A stretch of DNA of 10,572 nucleotides from JBBSEX01 sp038239345. GTDB lineage: Bacteria > Acidobacteriota > Terriglobia > Bryobacterales > Bryobacteraceae. Positions 1 to 8,300 of this stretch are shown here, one piece after another; within the stretch, counting starts at the first letter, position 1; each line of letters begins with the position of its first letter. The stretch lies in contig JBBSEX010000070.1 of assembly GCA_038239345.1 (NCBI GenBank), forward strand, positions 1 through 10,572, read 5' to 3'. Made by a program: the position numbers and the translations under genes. Under the pieces are notes generated by a model. That model had not been told where the DNA came from, did not search any database, and worked only from the letters and a program-made list of their open reading frames with translations.

Positions 1-1
1 C

Positions 2-196
2 GGAGAGATGCAGTCGATTTACTTTCTGGATCGCGAATCGGAAAAAGTCTGGCGCTTCTACGGCTTGATGCGCACTGGCAGGAACGCTAACAAACGGATC
101 GCGGGAAACGATGCTTCCTCGATCAATCGGGCCGTCGCGTTCTATCGGTTTATGGTGGGTATTCCCACCGACCAAGAACCGCCAGCCGCTCGATGA
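2..196 (+). CDS. C-terminal fragment of an unrecognised protein (5' end outside window)
   Basis: An open frame enters from the left edge and ends at TGA 194-196, giving about 64 visible codons. The ATG at 8 is probably internal. The purine-rich GGAGAG before it directly abuts the codon, with no spacing for a ribosome site, and the frame stays open to the edge. The visible peptide is charged and aromatic, with FLDRESEKVWRFY near the start and INRAVAFYRFMVGIPTDQEP near the end. It has no membrane segment and no low-complexity stretch, which suggests real coding. From memory, similar tails (a VW..Y.xMRTG region and a final GIPTD.EPPA) occur in uncharacterised acidobacterial proteins; this was not checked. 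It converges on the minus-strand operon, with 52 bp between the two stop codons and no clear terminator hairpin there. The function is unknown. Confidence 0.55.
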   Translation, partial: GEMQSIYFLDRESEKVWRFYGLMRTGRNANKRIAGNDASSINRAVAFYRFMVGIPTDQEPPAAR

Positions 197-248
197 AAGT
201 GAGTACTCGGCCGGCGAAGCTCTGCCTTGGTGTGAACTTGGATTGGAG

Positions 249-1349
249 TCAGTCGGGCTTGGTCGCAGGCGAAGCAGCCCGCCGCTGCAACTCCTCAGTC
301 TTCCCAAACTCAACCTTCGCGCGGTTCGCCATCTTCAGGGCCTTGTAGACTTTACCTAGCTGGTAGTGCCCAGCCGGGTCCTCCGGGGCCAGTGCTACCG
401 CCTTCGTCAGGTGTAGTAGAGCCTCCTGTAATTTTTCCAACCGCAAATATGCCGCACCTAATTTCAGTTCGCAGGCGGCATTTCCCGGGGCCAGCTCTAC
501 GGCCTTTTGCAGGTTCGGCACAGCCTCTGCGAGCCGCGATTGATCCAGCAGCAAGCTGCCAAGATTCAGGTAGGGCTGTTCGCTCGGATGCCGATCCTGG
601 CTTTGCCATTCGATTGCGCGGCGGTAGGCCTCCAGTGCCGCGTCGATTTTCGATTCGGCTTCGAGCACCAGACCTAAATTATTTTCGCCTTTGGGATCCT
701 TCGGATCGAGTTCGAGAGTTTTCGAGAAAGCCTTGGCGGCTTCTCCCATACGCGAGCGCGAGTAGTACGCGCGCCCTAGAAAGTACCAAGCCTCTTTGTT
801 CTCCGGCTCCGCTTGGACGGCTTTCTCGAGCCATTGAATCGCATCGGGGTAATCGTTCAGCAAGACGTAATTGAGCCCGACAATCTTCAAGTCGTCGCCG
901 CGCGGAGCGCGAAGCCGCGCGGCCTTGGTATACGTCGCCAAGGACTCCGCGGCGCGATTCTGCCGGTGCAGCAAGTAGCCGAGCAGGTAGAGAGCTTCGT
1001 CCGAGTCGGCGTGCAATTGCAGATAGCGACGAAGAGCGCTTTCCGCAGCCGGGTACTGTTCGAGGTGGGTATAAGCTCGACCTTCCAGAAGCAGCGCCTC
1101 GGTGATGCCAGGGGCTTCCGCTTCCGCTTCATCAAACAGCACGGCAGCTCGGCTGAAATTTCCTGCGCGAAATTCGTCCAGCCCCGCCGCCAGGCGATCG
1201 GGCGCTTGCGCCGCCGCCGGGATTGTCCAGGCGAGAATGGCCGTTGCAATGCAAAGTACTCGCGGTACGGCGCTCAGGATTCCGCACCCGCTCCAGGATT
1301 CAGCGGGCGGCTGGTTCATCGATTTGCAGGATTTGATCTGCACGAACAT
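249..1349 (-). CDS. Exported tetratricopeptide-repeat (TPR) protein, last gene of the minus-strand operon
   Basis: This 366-residue protein is almost entirely TPR helices after an export signal. The hydrophobic stretch VLCIATAILAWTIPAAAQ (residues 31-48), preceded by R30, looks like a signal peptide cleaved after AAA or AAAQ. About nine 34-residue units follow, near residues 49-82, 83-116, 117-150, 151-184, 185-218, 219-252, 259-291, 292-325 and 325-358. They show the usual pattern of small residues and Leu/Tyr and end in Pro-containing turns such as AEPEN, LDPKD, LAPGN and LAPED. A nine-residue insertion (about 250-258) breaks the sixth repeat. TPR arrays bind peptides or proteins, so a periplasmic scaffold role is inferred and no catalytic domain is present. 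The start is uncertain. The ATG at 1349 overlaps CRTAC1-A by 50 nt, and an ATG at 1319 (residue 11) would cut this to 20 nt. Neither has a well-spaced Shine-Dalgarno, so translational coupling to CRTAC1-A is likely. Confidence 0.9.
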   Translation of the reverse strand: MFVQIKSCKSMNQPPAESWSGCGILSAVPRVLCIATAILAWTIPAAAQAPDRLAAGLDEFRAGNFSRAAVLFDEAEAEAPGITEALLLEGRAYTHLEQYPAAESALRRYLQLHADSDEALYLLGYLLHRQNRAAESLATYTKAARLRAPRGDDLKIVGLNYVLLNDYPDAIQWLEKAVQAEPENKEAWYFLGRAYYSRSRMGEAAKAFSKTLELDPKDPKGENNLGLVLEAESKIDAALEAYRRAIEWQSQDRHPSEQPYLNLGSLLLDQSRLAEAVPNLQKAVELAPGNAACELKLGAAYLRLEKLQEALLHLTKAVALAPEDPAGHYQLGKVYKALKMANRAKVEFGKTEELQRRAASPATKPD

Positions 1350-3018
1350 CCTTTAAAGTTTGCACGATGCCGCTGGGCCAGCGAATCTGAATCTCCGCAA
1401 TCTTCTCACTGTTGCCCAGTCCAAAGTGCACGCGTCGGTCACTGGAGGAAAGGTAACTGCTGGCGGTGGTGACGGTGGCAAACTGCGTTCCCGCCGCCGT
1501 CGTTAGCCGCACTTCCGCGCCGATTCCATCGCGATTGCTTTTATGTCCAACGAGTTTCAGCAAGATCCAATGATGGTGCGTCTCCGTTTCGTTGTGCAGG
1601 ACGTAAGCCGGACCCTCGTTGGTGGTGACCACCGCATCGAGCCGACCGTCGTTGTCCAGGTCTCCGACGGCCATTCCACGTGCTACCCAGGTTTTCTGGA
1701 ACACGCCACCGGACTGCGCGGAGACATCCGCGAAGCCCTTTCCATTATTGCGGGCCAGCAGGAGCGGCTCGCGATAGCGCAAATTCGGCGAAGTCAACTC
1801 AACGGTATCCAGGTCATGCCCCTGCGCGACTAGCAGATCTTTCCAGCCATCGTTGTCGTAATCGAGAAAGCGCACTCCCCACCCGGAGTGGGTTTGCGTC
1901 ACCTTGCCGATGCCGGAAGTCATGCTCGAATAGGTGAACGAGCCATCGCCGTTGTTGCGGTACAAGGCATAGCGCTGATTGGCCAGATCGGTCACTACAA
2001 GATCGGGCCACCCGTCATTGTCGTAGTCGGCAAAATCCACGCCCATGCCGGCGTAAGTCCTTCCGTCGATATCCACGGCAACTTCCGACACTAACCCTAC
2101 TTCGTCGAAGGTACCGTCTCCTTTGTTGTGATACAGAAACTCCACCATCGAATCGTTGGCAAAAAAGAGGTCCACGTGGCCGTCGCGATCGTAATCTCCA
2201 ATAGCTATTCCTAATCCTTTCCCGAGCTTTCCGAGGCCAATCTTTGCAGCGACTTCGGAGAACGTTCCGTCGCCACGGTTGCGATAAACGAGCGGAGCGA
2301 TGGGCTTAAAGAAATCCGGATGACAATATGCGCGATACCCCTCTTTGTGCTCTCCGCACCAGATGTCGTTGAAATCCCATTCGAGATAGCGCAGGACGAC
2401 CAGATCGAGGTAGCCATCGCCATCGAGATCAACCCACGCAGCACTGGTGGACCAGCCGCTGCCAGCCACGCCAGCTTTCTGCGTGACGTCGGAAAATGTG
2501 CCGTCGCCATTATTGTGGTAAAGCTTGTTGCCTCCGTAGGCGGTTACATACAAATCTTCAAAGCCGTCGTTGTCGTAGTCTCCGACGGCAACGCCCATGC
2601 CGTAGCCTGTGCCCTGCAAACCAGCTTTTTCAGTGACATCTTCAAATGTGCCATCCGGTTTTTGGTGGTACAGGCGGTTCCAGTATTTCGGACCGGCCTT
2701 TTGCGGGATGGTTCCTTTCGCTGTCGGGTCAGCGAGCGGAGCACCATTGACCAGAAAAATGTCGAGGCGGCCATCGTTGTCGTAGTCGAAGAGGGCCACG
2801 CCTGCTCCCATGGTTTCCGGGAGATATTTTTTGGAGGTGTGGGAGGCCTGGTATTGAAACTTGACTCCGACGCGTTCTGTAATGTCCACGAAGTTTCCTG
2901 GGACATCCGCTGAAGGCGATTGAGCCGGTTCTTGTTGAGCCGCGTTGGCGCGAAGAGCCAGGGTCAAAAGCAGCGTCGGAATAATTGTCAACCAACATTT
3001 TCGGTTGGCGCTAGTCAT
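1300..3018 (-). CDS. Secreted CRTAC1-family protein A (FG-GAP/VCBS propeller with C-terminal ASPIC/UnbV domain)
   Basis: The protein has 572 residues. The N-terminus has a signal peptide: basic start, hydrophobic TIIPTLLLTLALRANA (11-26), cleavage near ANA-AQ. Seven calcium-loop repeats of the DxDxDGxxD type follow at residues 78-86, 147-155, 197-205, 275-283, 331-339, 386-394 and 453-461. Each sits in an FG-GAP/VCBS blade next to N-GDGTF-type turns, which fits a seven-bladed beta-propeller. An ASPIC/UnbV domain covers about 497-565 and carries the diagnostic HFGLG (531-535) and RWPSG (546-550). Cys221 and Cys232 lie in a loop between blades 3 and 4 and could form a disulfide. Family members are extracellular or periplasmic, and their biochemical role in bacteria is not established. 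No enzymatic residues are seen. The ATG at 3018 has AAGGA six bases upstream and lies 21 nt after the CRTAC1-B stop; the 3' end overlaps the TPR gene. The annotation is sure at family level, not for function. Confidence 0.95.
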   Translation of the reverse strand: MTSANRKCWLTIIPTLLLTLALRANAAQQEPAQSPSADVPGNFVDITERVGVKFQYQASHTSKKYLPETMGAGVALFDYDNDGRLDIFLVNGAPLADPTAKGTIPQKAGPKYWNRLYHQKPDGTFEDVTEKAGLQGTGYGMGVAVGDYDNDGFEDLYVTAYGGNKLYHNNGDGTFSDVTQKAGVAGSGWSTSAAWVDLDGDGYLDLVVLRYLEWDFNDIWCGEHKEGYRAYCHPDFFKPIAPLVYRNRGDGTFSEVAAKIGLGKLGKGLGIAIGDYDRDGHVDLFFANDSMVEFLYHNKGDGTFDEVGLVSEVAVDIDGRTYAGMGVDFADYDNDGWPDLVVTDLANQRYALYRNNGDGSFTYSSMTSGIGKVTQTHSGWGVRFLDYDNDGWKDLLVAQGHDLDTVELTSPNLRYREPLLLARNNGKGFADVSAQSGGVFQKTWVARGMAVGDLDNDGRLDAVVTTNEGPAYVLHNETETHHHWILLKLVGHKSNRDGIGAEVRLTTAAGTQFATVTTASSYLSSSDRRVHFGLGNSEKIAEIQIRWPSGIVQTLKDVRADQILQIDEPAAR

Positions 3019-3024
3019 ACGATT

Positions 3025-3029
3025 TCCTT
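3025..3029 (-). promoter_or_regulatory. Ribosome binding site of CRTAC1-A
   Basis: On the minus strand, AAGGA is followed by six bases and then the ATG at 3018. It sits in the 21-nt gap after the CRTAC1-B stop codon, which leaves little room for a separate promoter and supports one shared transcript. Confidence 0.75.
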
Positions 3030-3039
3030 CAAGTTCGGT

Positions 3040-4869
3040 TCAGGGCTCAACAATACCCTTGCCTTCAACAACGGTGTAAATCCTGTCCACCGCGCCGACA
3101 ACAATTTCCTGCTTGATTCCGCTTGGCCAGCGAATCTCTACCTTTTCTACCTTCGTCGCCTTGCCGATCCCAAAGTGTAGGCGTATATCGGAACTGGAGG
3201 CATAGCTGCCGCCGCTTACTACGTCGCCGCGCTGGGTAGCACCGCCTGCCGTGACAAAGACTTTCGCTCCGATGGAATCACGCGGACTTTTTTCTCCGCC
3301 CGCGAGCTTGAAAGCGATCCAGTGATTCTCATTTTTGACCACGTTGCGTAAAAGCGTGGGAATCGAATCAATATTGTTCATGACCACGTCAATGTGCCCA
3401 TCGTTGAACAAGTCGCCGAATGCCGCTCCGCGCCCGGTCATGGTCATGGCCAGAGCACTGCCAGTGGCCGGTGGAACTTCGACAAACCTGGAGCCATTCA
3501 CATTGCGAAGCAGCAGAGGCCGCTGCGCCCAAGTGGTGCCCCAGTCTTGCGCGTCCACGCCCGAATAGACGTGACCGTTGGAGACAAAAATGTCTGGCAA
3601 ACCGTCGTTATCGAAATCGAGGAATCCGGTGCCCCAGCCGAGAAAAGGAATCGTCAACGTAGCAATTCCGGCGCGCGCGCTGACGTCGGAGAAGCTGGCG
3701 TCGCCGTCGTTGCGGTAGAGCGTGTTGTAGTCGTCTGAAAAATTGGTGATGTAAAAATCGACTTTGCCGTCGCGGTTATAGTCCCCAACGGCTACGCCCA
3801 TAGCCGCTTGCTCGCGGCCATCGTCGTTCAGGGCGAACCCCGACAAGTAGCTGATGTCCTCGAAGGTGCCATCGTGCCTGTTGCGGTACAAGTATTTCGG
3901 CACGGAATCATTGGCTACCACGAGATCCAGCCATCCATCGTCATCTACGTCCACAAATACCGAAGCAAAACCGTAGTAGCCCTTGGGATCGGAAACGCCC
4001 GCTCTTACGCTGACGTCTGTGAATGTTCCGTCCCCGTTGTTGTGGAAAAGGTGATCAGCTTCGCCCGGCAGCCCACGAGGCCCGCACGGGACTTCTACCC
4101 CGCGGAATTGGCAGAAGTGCGACGGCAGTCCGTCTTGACCGGATATGGGAGGATGTTCGGCATCAAATTTCACATAGCCCGGAACGAAGAGGTCGAGGCG
4201 CCCGTCACGATCGTAGTCTCCCCAGGTAGCGCCGGTGGACCAGCCGCCGAGAGCGACGCCTGCTTTTTCCGCCACGTCCGTAAACGTTCCATTGCGATTG
4301 TTGTGGTAGAGCCGATTCTTTCCAAAGTTCGTGACGTAAATATCCGGCCAGCCATCGTTATCAAAATCGCCGACCACTGCGCCGAACCCCCATCGTTCGT
4401 TGGCGACGCCAGCCTTAGCGGTGACGTCGGTGAAGGTGCCGTCGTGATTGTTGTGCAGGAGCATTGCGCGCGGCGGGGCTTCTTTTCCGGCAAGTGCGGG
4501 GAACGTCGAACCGTTCACCAGATAAATGTCCAGCCAGCCGTCGTTGTCGTAGTCGAGGAGCGCGACGCCGGAGCCGGCCATTTCCAGGATGGTGCGTTTT
4601 TCGGGTCCGCCCATGCGGTGATGGAACTTGTCGAGCGATGCTGAGTGCGTGGCGTCCACAAAAACAACTGGCGCGCCGTCCACGAACCCACCAGCCGTGA
4701 TTGGGCGTTGCTTCGAGTCCTTGACGGGCGGGTGCACTCCTCCGGTGTTCATTCCGCTCTGTTGGCCCTTGGCGGACTCGGCCTCCGCAGGTTTTTCTTG
4801 GGTCGAAGCAAACCGCGCGAACAACATAAGGCAGATGGCCAGGGTAGAAGCCGTCCGCAAGACGCACAT
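3040..4869 (-). CDS. Secreted CRTAC1-family protein B (FG-GAP/VCBS propeller with ASPIC/UnbV domain), first gene of the minus-strand operon
   Basis: The chosen start gives 609 residues. An in-frame ATG exists at 5163, but its extra 98 residues are basic and featureless. The ATG at 4869 is preferred because it opens a proper signal peptide (MCVLRTASTLAICLMLFARF, cleavage near FAS-TQ) and has AAGG six bases upstream. Calcium-loop repeats lie at residues 106-114, 168-176, 218-226, 307-315, 363-371, 418-426 and 486-494. The fifth (DYNRDGKVD) is altered, and the seventh (DLFNDGHID) lacks the second Asp, so it may not bind calcium. The ASPIC/UnbV domain is at about 533-600, with HFGIG and RWPSG. 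Cys253 and Cys262 sit in the blade 3-4 loop, the same place as the Cys pair in protein A. The protein is collinear with protein A along its length, so the two are tandem paralogues. It is presumably exported across the inner membrane; substrate or partner is unknown. Confidence 0.93.
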   Translation of the reverse strand: MCVLRTASTLAICLMLFARFASTQEKPAEAESAKGQQSGMNTGGVHPPVKDSKQRPITAGGFVDGAPVVFVDATHSASLDKFHHRMGGPEKRTILEMAGSGVALLDYDNDGWLDIYLVNGSTFPALAGKEAPPRAMLLHNNHDGTFTDVTAKAGVANERWGFGAVVGDFDNDGWPDIYVTNFGKNRLYHNNRNGTFTDVAEKAGVALGGWSTGATWGDYDRDGRLDLFVPGYVKFDAEHPPISGQDGLPSHFCQFRGVEVPCGPRGLPGEADHLFHNNGDGTFTDVSVRAGVSDPKGYYGFASVFVDVDDDGWLDLVVANDSVPKYLYRNRHDGTFEDISYLSGFALNDDGREQAAMGVAVGDYNRDGKVDFYITNFSDDYNTLYRNDGDASFSDVSARAGIATLTIPFLGWGTGFLDFDNDGLPDIFVSNGHVYSGVDAQDWGTTWAQRPLLLRNVNGSRFVEVPPATGSALAMTMTGRGAAFGDLFNDGHIDVVMNNIDSIPTLLRNVVKNENHWIAFKLAGGEKSPRDSIGAKVFVTAGGATQRGDVVSGGSYASSSDIRLHFGIGKATKVEKVEIRWPSGIKQEIVVGAVDRIYTVVEGKGIVEP

Positions 4870-4875
4870 GAATGA

Positions 4876-4879
4876 CCTT
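4876..4879 (-). promoter_or_regulatory. Ribosome binding site deciding the CRTAC1-B start
   Basis: On the minus strand, AAGG(T) is followed by TCATTC and the ATG at 4869, a spacing of six bases. Together with the signal peptide that starts there, it favours this start over the ATG 294 bases further upstream. Confidence 0.6.
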
Positions 4880-5156
4880 GCAGTCGAGGATTGCACTGAG
4901 TCCCTTAACGGCTTGGGTATCGCGACGAATATCTTGGCACAGACTACGTTCGCGAACGCCAACGTTCTTTTGCCTGCGCACACGCGGTAACCGGTCGCTA
5001 AAATCGCCAAAGGTTTCACGGGCAAAGAAGCTGAGGCTGGTCGGAGTGCCCTTCCCCGCCCGCGACTTTCTACTGCGCCAGTTCCCTTTTTCACCCATTT
5101 TCGGGTAACCACGGGTAAACGTAAGGATTGTCTGCAGCTATGAAAAAAATTGTTTC

Positions 5157-5162
5157 TTGACA
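5157..5162 (+). promoter_or_regulatory. Candidate -35 element (TTGACA) for the TonB-receptor gene
   Basis: A perfect sigma70-type TTGACA sits in an A/T-rich patch 177 bp before the receptor ATG. At 16-17 bp spacing the -10 position reads GCCAAA or CCAAAT, which is poor, so the promoter is only tentative. The hexamer immediately precedes the palindrome at 5164-5201, so a protein bound there would cover the core promoter. Confidence 0.3.
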
Positions 5163-5163
5163 A

Positions 5164-5201
5164 CCAAATTTTGCTGTTGCCAAATGGCAGACAAAGTTTG
5201 G
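5164..5201. repeat. Imperfect inverted repeat, candidate operator or leader hairpin
   Basis: Outer arms CCAAATTTTG (5164-5173) and CAAAGTTTGG (5192-5201) are complementary at nine of ten positions, and the odd one is a G-T wobble. Nested inside is a perfect TGCCA-AA-TGGCA dyad (5178-5189) on nearly the same axis. The double symmetry next to TTGACA suggests binding of a dimeric regulator. It could also fold as RNA if transcription starts upstream. No known operator consensus was recognised. Confidence 0.45.
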
Positions 5202-5324
5202 GGTGCTTTACCAGGGTTCACTGAACAAACGATTGTCTTGGCTGCCTGTCTACGTCCGTACTCTGCGGAAAGCATGGAACCGGGAATCGTCCATTCGCCC
5301 TGATCCGTCGAGCTGATCTGCATC

Positions 5325-5330
5325 AGGAGG
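5325..5330 (+). promoter_or_regulatory. Strong ribosome binding site of the TonB-receptor gene
   Basis: A full AGGAGG lies eight bases before the ATG at 5339. It is the best Shine-Dalgarno in the window and fixes the start. Confidence 0.85.
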
Positions 5331-5338
5331 CGGCAAAA

Positions 5339-8300
5339 ATGCGTTGGAAATTCTCATTCAGGTACGTGCTCGCAGTCCTTATTATTCTCGCCGGCTGCAA
5401 AGTCGTCTCCGCCCAATCCGACCGCGGCACCATCGCAGGTACCGTGCTGGACGGCTCCGGCGCTGTTGTCGTCGATGCCGAGGTGAGCGCCGTAAATAGC
5501 GCTACCAAAGCCTCCTACTCCGCGACCACCGGTCCCACTGGCGGCTATCGAATCCAGAACGTGGAAATCGGCACGTACGACGTGACCGTATCCGCGGCAG
5601 GATTCAAGACTGAGACCAGAACCGGCGTCACGGTGCAAATCAACACCACATCTTCGCTGGATTTTTCGCTGCAACCCGGCGACGTCAAGGAAACTGTCAC
5701 AGTATTGGGCGACGCTCCAGGAGTTCAGTCCGAGAGCTCAGAAATTGGCTCGATTGTGGACTCCCGGCAAATCAGAGAACTGCCGCTTGCGCTCAATGGA
5801 ACCGGTCAGAGTCATTTGCGCTCTGCGGAAGCGTTTGTCTTCCTGACGCCCGGTACGGTTGGCCCGGGAACGAACAGCGACTCAGGTATCTTTGAATCTA
5901 AAATTGCCGGTGGCCAGAACTTGGGCACCGAAGTCCTTCTTGACGGCGCCAGTATCTCTCATGCCGAACTGGGTCCGACCTTCGACGAAAATGCTCCCTC
6001 TGTGGAAGCCATCAGCGAATTCAAGATTACGACCTCGACTCTGCCATCCGAATTCGGTCGAACGTCGGGAGGAGTGGAGAGTTTCACTACCAAGTCCGGC
6101 ACCAACTCTTATCACGGATCGGGTTTTGACATCCTGCACAACGATAAGCTCAACGCGAATTCTTATTTCAACAATCGCGTTGGAGCCGCTAAGGACCGGG
6201 ACCATCAGAACGACTTCGGCGGCAGTCTGGGCGGCCCCGTTTGGGTCCCCAAGGTCTATAACGGGCGCGACAGAACCTTCTTTTTCTTCTCCTGGGAGCA
6301 ATATCGGAACAACACCGGCTCTACCAGTCGGACTACTTTGCCTACCGATGCGGAGCGCCAAGGCGATTTTTCAGCCTTGCTTGGTCCTGCCCTGACGAGC
6401 AACGGAGCGCCGGTTATCAACCCCTGCGACAACACACCGGTCCTACTGGGCCAGATCTTCGATCCGAACACCGCTGCGTGCCCCACCGGTTTCGCTGGAG
6501 GGCGCATCGCATTCCCCGGAAACAAAATCACCAATCTCAGTCCTGTCGCCCAGAAGATGCTCTCTTTCCTCAACGTCCATCCTGACCCGGCGCTTGGGCT
6601 TACTCAGAACTTTGTATTTCAGGCGGTTAATCCCCAGCGCGACACCACCATGTCGTTCCGCATCGATGAAAATTTGGGAACTAAGAACAAGTTTTTCTTT
6701 TCCTATAGCAGCCGGGACCAGGAACAGTTAAATGGCACTCCCGCCCTGCCGCCGCCCCTGGACCCCAACTTCTTTAAATCCCGTTTTTCGCACTATGTGC
6801 GGTTTGGCTGGGATAGAACGATCAGCACTTCTGTGCTAAATCATTTCAATGTCGGCTTCAATCGGTTACACGATCCGAGTTTGGCTCAAAGCGTAAACGG
6901 CACGGATTGGCCCAGTGTTCTCGGAATTCCCAATGCGACCGGTCCGGTGTTCCCTCCACTAACGTTTGATGCCAACAATCTCGGTATAGGGTACCAGGGC
7001 CTCAGCGGCGGCAACGACGACCTCGCCGTGCCTAACAGCCTAATCATTTCCGACGCCGTGTCGTGGGTAAAGGGCCGCCATAGCCTCCGCTTCGGATTTG
7101 AGTGGCGTCACTCACAGTTCTCGCGGTATAACAATCTCAATACTTCGCCGTCTTATACGTTTTCCAATTTCCAAACAGCCTACCTTCAGGCGGACCTTAA
7201 TACCGGCGACGCTTTTGCCAGTTTCTTGCTAGGTTTGCCCCAGCAAGAAAGCGCACGCTTCTCACTCCATGCCCCTCGCTGGATTCAAAACTACTACGTC
7301 GGATATGTTCAGGATGACTTCAAGTTCCGCAAGAATTTGACGTTCAATCTGGGCCTCCGCTACGAAGTGGACACTCCTCGCCATGAAGCCAGCGGCATTC
7401 AGTCGGTCCTCGACCTCACGCTCCCAAATCCCGCTGCTGATGGAACGCTGGGTGCCATTGCCTACGGTCCTGGCGCGACTGGAGCCAAGGCTTACTTTAA
7501 GGATGTCGGGCCCCGCATCGGTTTTGCGTACTCACCGGAGAGCCTCTTCGGCCGCGAATGGCTGCGTAACACCGTGGTTCGCGGCGGTTTCGGGATTTAC
7601 TACGCCGCGCTCTTCTACACCGACTTTGGGGACTCGCTCAACGGCGGCTCCACCATCAACCCGACTTTCTCGTCGGCAAATGACTTCGCCCCCGTTTCCA
7701 TCGGAGGCCTGGGATCCCTGGATGCCGGGTTCCCGACGTTCGCGCCTCCCACCAATGTTACGGACCCCTCCCTATTGAACGGCAATTTTCAGGGAGGCCC
7801 AAGCTTCGCCGCACCCAGCAACGGTCGGCCTGCTATGGTTCAGAACTGGAGCCTCGAAATTCAGCATCAATTCGCTCCAGATCTCATCTTCAGTCTGGGC
7901 TACATCGGCAACCATGCCACGCACCTCAATTCCAATCTTCAGCAACTCAATGCCATCGATCCCAAGTTCCTCCCGCTGGGCTTTAGGCTGAATGATTCGG
8001 TCACCAGCGCCGAAGGCCAAGCTACCCTGGCTAGCTTGGGCGTTACGGTTCCCGCTTGGTTTGAAGCGCTCTATAGTCCTTCGGGAAAAGACCTCGTCGG
8101 TCAGTTGCTATTGCCGTTTCCCCAATATCAGGGAATAACCACCAATTGCTGCCTTGAAAATCTCGGGCAATCCACCTATCACGCCTTGGAAGCAAAACTG
8201 GAACGCAGGTTCCGCAACGGACTGAACCTGACCGCCTCCTACACTTTTTCAAAGACTCTAACCAATGCCGATAGCGCGTACGCCGGGCTCACGGCCTTCG

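Larger units (their letters stand above)
4870..5338. other. Divergent intergenic region between the CRTAC1 operon and the TonB-receptor gene
   Basis: This 469-bp gap has no convincing gene. The minus-strand frame open to 5163 lacks family features and is treated as the leader of CRTAC1-B. It should hold the promoters of both transcription units. The only elements I can support are a TTGACA hexamer at 5157-5162, an imperfect palindrome at 5164-5201 and the Shine-Dalgarno at 5325-5330. The A/T-rich stretch around 5141-5173 (A7 run, TTGTTTCTTGACA, AAATTTT) stands out from GC-richer flanks and is the likeliest promoter core. No riboswitch or RNA gene was recognised. About 140 bp separate the palindrome from the receptor ATG, so a long leader is possible. 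Confidence 0.6.

Noticed and set aside
197..248. Bidirectional terminator between the converging genes
   Set aside because: Only short self-complementary bits (GAGTACTC, CGGCCG) are present, with no stable stem followed by T or A runs.
813..1472. 219-codon plus-strand frame opposite the TPR gene and the end of CRTAC1-A
   Set aside because: It lies antisense to two well-supported genes, spans their junction, and shows no domain or plausible start.
2320..2913. 197-codon plus-strand frame opposite CRTAC1-A
   Set aside because: It has the same antisense-shadow character, with Val/Ile repeats mirroring GTC-rich calcium-loop codons.
1540..4560. Possible tandem repeat array or CRISPR from recurring GTCGTTGTCGTAGTC-like segments
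   Set aside because: Copies are irregularly spaced and diverged, and each falls in frame on a DxDxDG calcium loop. They are protein-repeat codons, not an array.
3808..4644. 278-codon plus-strand frame opposite CRTAC1-B
   Set aside because: It is the antisense shadow of the repeated DxDxDG codons, giving runs such as AIVVVV. It has no ribosome site or recognisable domain and fully overlaps a certain gene.
4870..5163. 98-residue N-terminal extension of CRTAC1-B from the ATG at 5163
   Set aside because: The extension is basic and lacks family features, and it would bury a good signal peptide. The ATG at 4869 has AAGG at the right spacing.
5138..5323. 61-codon minus-strand frame in the divergent region
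   Set aside because: It overlaps the promoter-like A/T-rich patch and palindrome, has no ribosome site and resembles no family.
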